From: JACDAE01 sp963717195
GTDB lineage: Bacteria; Chloroflexota; Ktedonobacteria; Ktedonobacterales; Ktedonobacteraceae
Assembly (NCBI GenBank): GCA_963717195.1
Contig: CAVQVR010000018.1
Coordinates: 62,001 to 126,000, forward strand
Direction: 5' to 3'
Length of the DNA: 64,000 bases
The position numbers and the translations under genes are program-made. The notes under the pieces are model-generated. The model was not told the origin of the DNA, ran no database searches, and saw only the letters and a program-made list of their open reading frames with translations. The first letter of the stretch is position 1; each line of letters begins with the position of its first letter. Shown piece after piece: positions 59,111 through 64,000 of this stretch.

Positions 59111-62100
59111 ATGAAACTCTCGTATGTAAAGAGATTTGGTTTACGTTGGAACAGCAGTATCGCCCGCCTATTCGCGATTTTGTGTTTCTTGCTGTTTCTT
59201 GGTTCGTTCCAGGCGGTAGCCCAGGAAGCCACCCTCTTGGGAACGGTAACTGACCCTTCCGGTGCAGCCGTACCCAATGTCTCGGTCACGATTATCAATA
59301 ACGACACTGGCACCGTCACTCATCTGACCACCAATGACGTTGGCCAGTACCTGGCCGCGGATCTTCAGATCGGCCACTACAACGTTCAAGCCAAGGGTGC
59401 AAATTTCAGGCTTGCACAACAGAAGATGTCGTTCTGCAAGTCGGCGACCGTCATCGGGTCGACTTTCAGCTGCAACTCGGTAACACTCAGGAAAGCGTTA
59501 CGGTTGAAGGGAGCGCAGTGCAAGTCCAGTCGGACACAGGCGAGATCAGTGACGTTATCAACGGCGAGCAGGTTACAAGTCTCGCCACGAACGGGCGCAG
59601 CGTTGCCGAATTGGAAGCTTTGGTTCCCGGCGCTTCCAGCGCACAAGGAGACTTCCAGGTTCCGACTTCCGCTGGCGGCGATTTCAACGTGAGCTTCAAT
59701 GGCCAGCGAGTGGTCCACAATCTCTGGTTGGTTGATGGCGGCGAAGCTGCTGATCGTGGGGGTGGCGGCGGAGCGGACGTACTTCCGTCTCTAGAGGCTA
59801 TTGCAGAATTCCGCACTCTGACTTCGAACTACAGCTCGGAATACGGTTTGTCATCCGCGGGCACGATGAGCATGGTGATCAAGTCTGGTACCAGACAGCT
59901 CCATGCGTCGGCTTTCTATTACGGTCGCAATGATGCTCTTGACGCGCGTAACTATTTCAATCCGGCCCCCGCAAAAGTCCGGGAGCTGCGATTTAATGAC
60001 TGGGGATTCAACGTCGGCGGCCCAGTGGCATTTAAGCACACTGAAAATCCCAAGACGTTCTTCTTCTACAACATGGAATGGCGCCGTTACGTACAGGGCG
60101 GCTTGTTCAACGTAAACACCCCTCTTGCCAGCATGTATCCGGATGCGGGCGGTGCAGGTACGGGCGTTGTACTTCCAGCTACCGGCGCGGATGGCAATCC
60201 GATTAATGCTGTGGCTCCGTCCAACATCGGCAGTCTTTGGGCGGCTGGCGGTTGCAGCGGGGCAGCGCCGGCAATAGGTTCGGCTTTAACGGTGATTCCC
60301 GACTGCCTGGTTAGCCCCAACGCAGCTGCTCTGCTGGCTGCGGGAATTTTCCCCAAGCCGAACAATGGCTGGGCATTTATCGGCGGCGCAAACCAACCCA
60401 CAACCGGAAAAGAAGAGATTGTCCGTATCGATCATACGTTTTCGGACAAATTCTCCGTTTTTGGTCGCTTCATCGCTGATCAGGCGATCCAAACCTACGG
60501 GACCACGCAGTGGAGCGGCGATAACGTTCCCAGCATTGGAAACACGTTCGGGAATCCATCCTCCAGCTACGTCATCCATGCAACGCACATCATCCGTCCG
60601 AATCTGTTGAACGAAATCTCGTTTAACTATGACGGGAACCGGATTCACATTCTGCCCCAGGGCGTCTATCAGGCGCCTTCGGGTTTCACCTTCAACCGGA
60701 TTTTCACCGGGACCAACGTTGATAACCGAATCCCTGACATCCACCTGGCGCAGTCTACGGGATCGAACTACACGGTCAACTGGCTTCCCTGGAACAATAC
60801 TGCCGACGATTATCAAGTCAGGGACGACCTCTCCTGGACTACAGGTTCGCACCAGTTCAAGATCGGCGGCGGCTGGGCCATTTACAAGAAGGTGCAGGAC
60901 TACTTCGCCGAAACCCAAGGTGGTTTTAGTTTCGACGGATCGGCTTCAGGATTTGATTATGCGGATTTCATTCTCGGCGATGCTCAGCACTACGCCGAGA
61001 ATGCTTACAAAGGGACGGGCACTTGGGATGCTATTTCTCCCGATGCTTACATCCAGGATAACTGGCGCGCCACCCACCGTTTGACTCTAAACCTGGGACT
61101 GCGCTGGATGGAATTCCGCATACTTATGAAGCCAACGGTAACCAAACCAACTTCTATCCCAACCTGTATAACCCGGCTGATGCTCCAGTCTGGGTTCCCG
61201 GTAGTGGCGATGGGCAGATCGCGTCTAATAGTCCGGGCCTGGGCACAAGCCCAATTGCTTCTCTGCAGGGTTATCAGTTTTACCTGAACGGGATGGGCTT
61301 CTCAGGCAAGAACGGAGTTCCGAAAGGTCTCGGTAAAGATTCTTGGTTGAACTTTGGACCCCGTCTCGGATTTGCTTACGATCTTTTGGGTACAGGTAAA
61401 ACAATTGTACGTGGCGGCTACGGCATCATGTACGAGCGCATTCAGGGCAATGACATGTATAACGGCGCCACTAATCCGCCCTTTGGATACTCATTGGGAG
61501 CAACAGACGTCCTTCTCTCTGATCCACATGTTCAATGGGGAGGCGGAACTGTAACCGTGCCAATCGTACCCGCGGGCGTGGTGGGAATTAACGCGTACTA
61601 CTCCTTCACCGCGTGTATCTCAGTACAGTGCGGGCGTTCAACAACAAATAGGCGGGAACGGGGTATTGTCCCTGTCTATGTTGGTAGCGTTGACAGGCAT
61701 CAGAGTTACTGGCAAGAAGTCAATTTGCCAGCTCAAGGTCTGCTGACCTGCCTTCAGGATAAAACTACGTGCGCAGGAGGCCCCACCAGCCAGCCTGCAT
61801 TCAACGGGGTACTCCCTTACCAGGGCTATACCTCGATCAAGCAGGCATTTAACGGCGGCAACTCGCATTACAACTCGCTGCAAGCCGAGTTACGTGGGCG
61901 TCGTCGGCACGGGACCTTCAGTTGCAGGTCGCGTACACTCTGGCGCGCTCAATCGATCCCACAACCGGTAATGGCGGAAACGGCTTCGACCTGAATTACG
62001 TCACCAATCCGTATGTGGGCTGGAAATACGACGTCGGTCCATCGGTCTTCGACCGTACCAATGTCGCATTCATTAACTTCATTTATGACATCCCACTTGC

Positions 62101-62632
62101 GCGGAACAGCTCCAGCCACTTCATGAAGACAGTTGTAGGCGGATGGACGCTCTCCGGCATCGTCACTATGGAATCGGGTATTCCTTTCAATTTGGGCATC
62201 AATGGTGGCAACGTCGCCAGTCTCTTCCCGGGCGGCGATGTCGCGAACCGGCCAAACTTGGTAGGGAAAATCTCTTACCCGAAGACGCCAGTTTCCAGCA
62301 ACGGAGTTGTAACCGGAATTCAGTGGGTGAACCCCGCTGCATTCGCGACTCCGGCTACGGGAACCTGGGGCAACCTCCCCTTCGACGCGCTGCGTGGACC
62401 CGGACGCGATGATTGGAATCTCTCGCTGTTTAAGAGCTTCCTGATCAGCGAGTCTCGCGGCACACGGTTTGAGTTCCGGGCTGACGCTTTCAATGCGGGG
62501 AACCACACGCAATTTGGTGGCGGCAATCAGAACGGCGGCTTCAGCAACAACTTTGGATCCGGGAACTTTGGCCAGATCACATCGGCCTTCGATCCTCGCG
62601 AATTCCAATTAGGAGCGAAGCTCGTTCTCTAA
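59111..62632 (+). pseudogene. TonB-dependent receptor with carboxypeptidase-like N-terminus, several frameshifts
   Basis: About 1170 codons of an Oar-like outer-membrane receptor of the type Acidobacteria have in large numbers, used to import sugars or peptides with TonB energy. Signal peptide (FAILCFLLFLGSFQAVAQ), CarboxypepD_reg-like domain (ATLLGTVTDPSGAAVPNVSV, about 35-120), a plug-like part (VTVEGSAVQVQSDTGEISDV and NGRSVAELEALVPG), then a beta-barrel ending SAFDPREFQLGAKLVL. The frame changes near 59,410, 61,105, 61,605-61,670 (two opposite steps) and 61,900. In each case the domain continues in another frame. ATG 59111 follows AAGGAGG. The final Phe-type residue is replaced by Leu-Val-Leu. 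A strong terminator follows at 62652. Confidence 0.85.
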
Positions 62633-62651
62633 ACAACTCTAACCACCTACG

Positions 62652-62684
62652 GCCCCGCTCCTTTCGGAGCGGGGCTTTTGTTTT
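62652..62684 (+). terminator. rho-independent terminator of the TonB receptor gene
   Basis: A 10-bp perfect GC-rich stem GCCCCGCTCC / GGAGCGGGGC (62652-62661, 62666-62675), loop TTTC, then TTTTGTTTT. It lies 20 bases after the receptor stop. Confidence 0.9.
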
Positions 62685-62765
62685 CAGATCCAAGATGCTG
62701 CGCGGTATAAGCTATCAACAGGCGAATTCAGTAATGACTCAAAAACATCGTACAGAGTCGGGACG

Positions 62766-63867
62766 ATGGTGTTGCTGTGCTGCGCCATCGTGGCCGCCCA
62801 GGCCCCGAACGCCTCCGACGCCATCTCTCTGCAACAGCAGGGTCGGCTCGCAGATGCGGAAACGGCGTGGCGAACTGTGTGGCGACGATCCAAAGATGCT
62901 GCGGCATTTGCCAGTCTGGGAGTTGTGCTCTCCAGAGAACAAAAATATTCCGAGGCGGAGACGGCTTACAAAAAAGCGCTTGCCCTGGATCCGACGCTGC
63001 CGGGCATCCAACTGAATCTAGGCCTAGCCGAGTTCAAACTCGGCCGATTTGCCGCAGCCATTCCGCCATTGAAAGCCGCCTTAGCACAAGATCCTTCAAA
63101 CTCTCAGGCTAGGGCATGCTTGGAATGAGCTTTTATGGAGCGAGACGTTTCCGGGAGGCGATAACTTATCTTCACCCGTTGGTGGATGCGGATCCGGATA
63201 ATACGGAGCTGCGCCAAGTGCTGGCCCAGAGCTGCCTTTCGGCGAAGAACTATGCTTGTGCGGAAGAACAATTTCGCAAGATCGTGGAAAGAAATCCCGA
63301 CTCCGCCTCGGCCCATATTCTTACCGGCGAAGCGCTCGACGGATTGAAGCGCACCGATGAAGCGATTGCCGAGTTTCAGAAGGCAGTGCAGCTCTCGCCA
63401 CAAGAACCGGACGTTCACTTTGGACTTGGTTACCTATATTGGAAACTTCAGCAGTACGCTCAGGCAAAGATCGAGTTCGAAACTGAACTAACCATCAGCC
63501 CTACTCACGCGCAGGCGCTTGCATACCTCGGCGATATCGAACTGAAGCGCGGGCACCTCGATGCCGCATCTGATTCCTTGAAAAATCAGTTAAGCAGAGC
63601 AAGGTTCTGCGAATCGCATACATGGACTTGGGTGAAGTCAGAAGCCGGCAAAAGTCTTATGCGGCAGCTGCGAATGCCTACCGCCGGGCGGCTGAACTGG
63701 ATCCGAGCCAGCCCGACGCAGCCTACAGTTTGGGACGAACTTATCAGGCAATGGGGAAAACTGCCGCAGCCAAGGTCGAATTCGAGAAAGCGCGCAAGCT
63801 GCACGAGCAGAACAATGATTCAGCCGTCCTGCAACTCAAGACCCCACCAGTTTCGCCTTCGAATTGA
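62766..63867 (+). pseudogene. TPR-repeat protein, frameshifted
   Basis: A secreted or periplasmic tetratricopeptide protein of about 365 residues. N-terminal hydrophobic stretch (VLLCCAIVAAQ) as a signal, then TPR units: AISLQQQGRLADAETAWRTV, AAFASLGVVLSREQKYSEAE, PGIQLNLGLAEFKLGRFAAA, then in a second frame from about 63,110 REAITYLHPLVDADPDNTEL and EPDVHFGLGYLYWKLQQYAQ, and in a third frame from about 63,600 YMDLGEVRSRQKSYAAAANA. At least two frame breaks. The true start may be ATG 62734, one frame away from the rest. In Acidobacteria such TPR genes often stand beside TonB receptor and ASPIC/UnbV (CRTAC1) genes, as here. Confidence 0.7.
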
Positions 63868-63906
63868 AATGCTGTTCAGATGTGAGCCTAAGCTCAGTTG
63901 CAAACC

Positions 63907-64000
63907 TTACCTCTGGGGCTCGACTACTTTGAGCACCTGATCGACGCGATACTCTGAAGTTTCCGAATTACCCCAGAGGGCCAATGAATCTCAATCGAAT
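63907..64000 (-). pseudogene. ASPIC/UnbV (CRTAC1-type) protein, C-terminal end, frameshifted
   Basis: Read on the minus strand from the right edge, one frame gives SIEIHWPSGVIRKLQS and another gives RVDQVLKVVEPQR before a stop at 63907. Together they match the end of ASPIC/UnbV domains, with the W-P-S-G and the DQxLxVxEP phrases. A one-base break near 63,950 separates them. FG-GAP/ASPIC proteins are exported, with unknown exact function. The rest of the gene lies outside the window. It converges with the TPR gene. Confidence 0.55.

Noticed and set aside
1..64000. CRISPR arrays, tRNA or rRNA genes, transposases
   Set aside because: No regularly spaced direct repeats, no cloverleaf-like sequence and no transposase or integrase core was seen. 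The repeated inverted elements are described as repeats only.

Overview
The window reads as two unrelated pieces of bacterial genome joined at about position 55,903. Positions 1 to about 55,903 look like a Ktedonobacteria-type Chloroflexota chromosome. The reasons are the gene content (DUF4012 membrane protein, FHA plus zinc-ribbon protein, large ATPase/TPR proteins, MmyB-type regulators, UgpC/MsmX-type ABC ATPase, FadN-type beta-oxidation), a T-box leader on valS, and no outer-membrane functions. From about 55,903 to the end the genes look like Acidobacteria: a TonB-dependent receptor with a carboxypeptidase-regulatory-like N-terminus, a GH3 N-terminus, a secreted esterase, a LacI regulator, a TPR protein and the tail of an ASPIC/UnbV (CRTAC1-type) protein. 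The joint lies inside one open reading frame, whose first half is a GH3 glycosidase and whose second half is acetyl-CoA synthetase. A chimeric assembly is the simplest explanation. Both assignments rest on reading the proteins, not on a search.

Layout of the left part. 1-6.6 kb: the end of nuoD, then a minus-strand block dnaN - recF - methylmalonyl-CoA mutase large subunit - murI - small genes. 7-11.5 kb: a frameshifted membrane glycosyltransferase, a CarH-like B12 regulator overlapping a membrane-protein gene, and a small secreted protein. 12-20 kb: a 1133-residue DUF4012 membrane protein with an HTH-like N-terminus, a YbdK-type carboxylate-amine ligase, an FHA/zinc-ribbon protein and a small ABM-like protein. 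20.4-24 kb: an ATPase/TPR signalling protein and a convergent HTH regulator sharing overlapping stop codons. 24.2-32 kb: a fatty-acid degradation run, fadD - fadE - maoC-like - fadA - fadN. 32.4-42.3 kb: the ABC ATPase, a small conserved-looking protein, a methyltransferase, an AT-hook/HTH/GAF regulator with a membrane partner, an excisionase-like protein with 11-residue repeats, a degenerate GGDEF-MshEN protein, an orphan OmpR-type response regulator and a frameshifted PAP2 phosphatase. 42.3-45.8 kb: a Tat-exported GH2 glycosidase and a secreted beta-propeller. 46.3-55.3 kb: valS with a Val-specific T-box, recX, panD, a DUF402 protein, fumC and a frameshifted type II NADH dehydrogenase.

Intergenic DNA in the left part carries a family of long perfect inverted repeats built around a shared GTAGGGGC core with a variable word between core and end. 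It also has several strong terminators between convergent genes and one 172-bp nested palindrome. No tRNA, rRNA, CRISPR array or transposase gene was seen.

Sequence quality. At least four genes in the left part and every long gene after 57.6 kb except the esterase carry single-base frame breaks. In each case the missing part of the domain continues in another frame. This density suggests consensus errors rather than a cluster of pseudogenes, most strongly in the right-hand piece.
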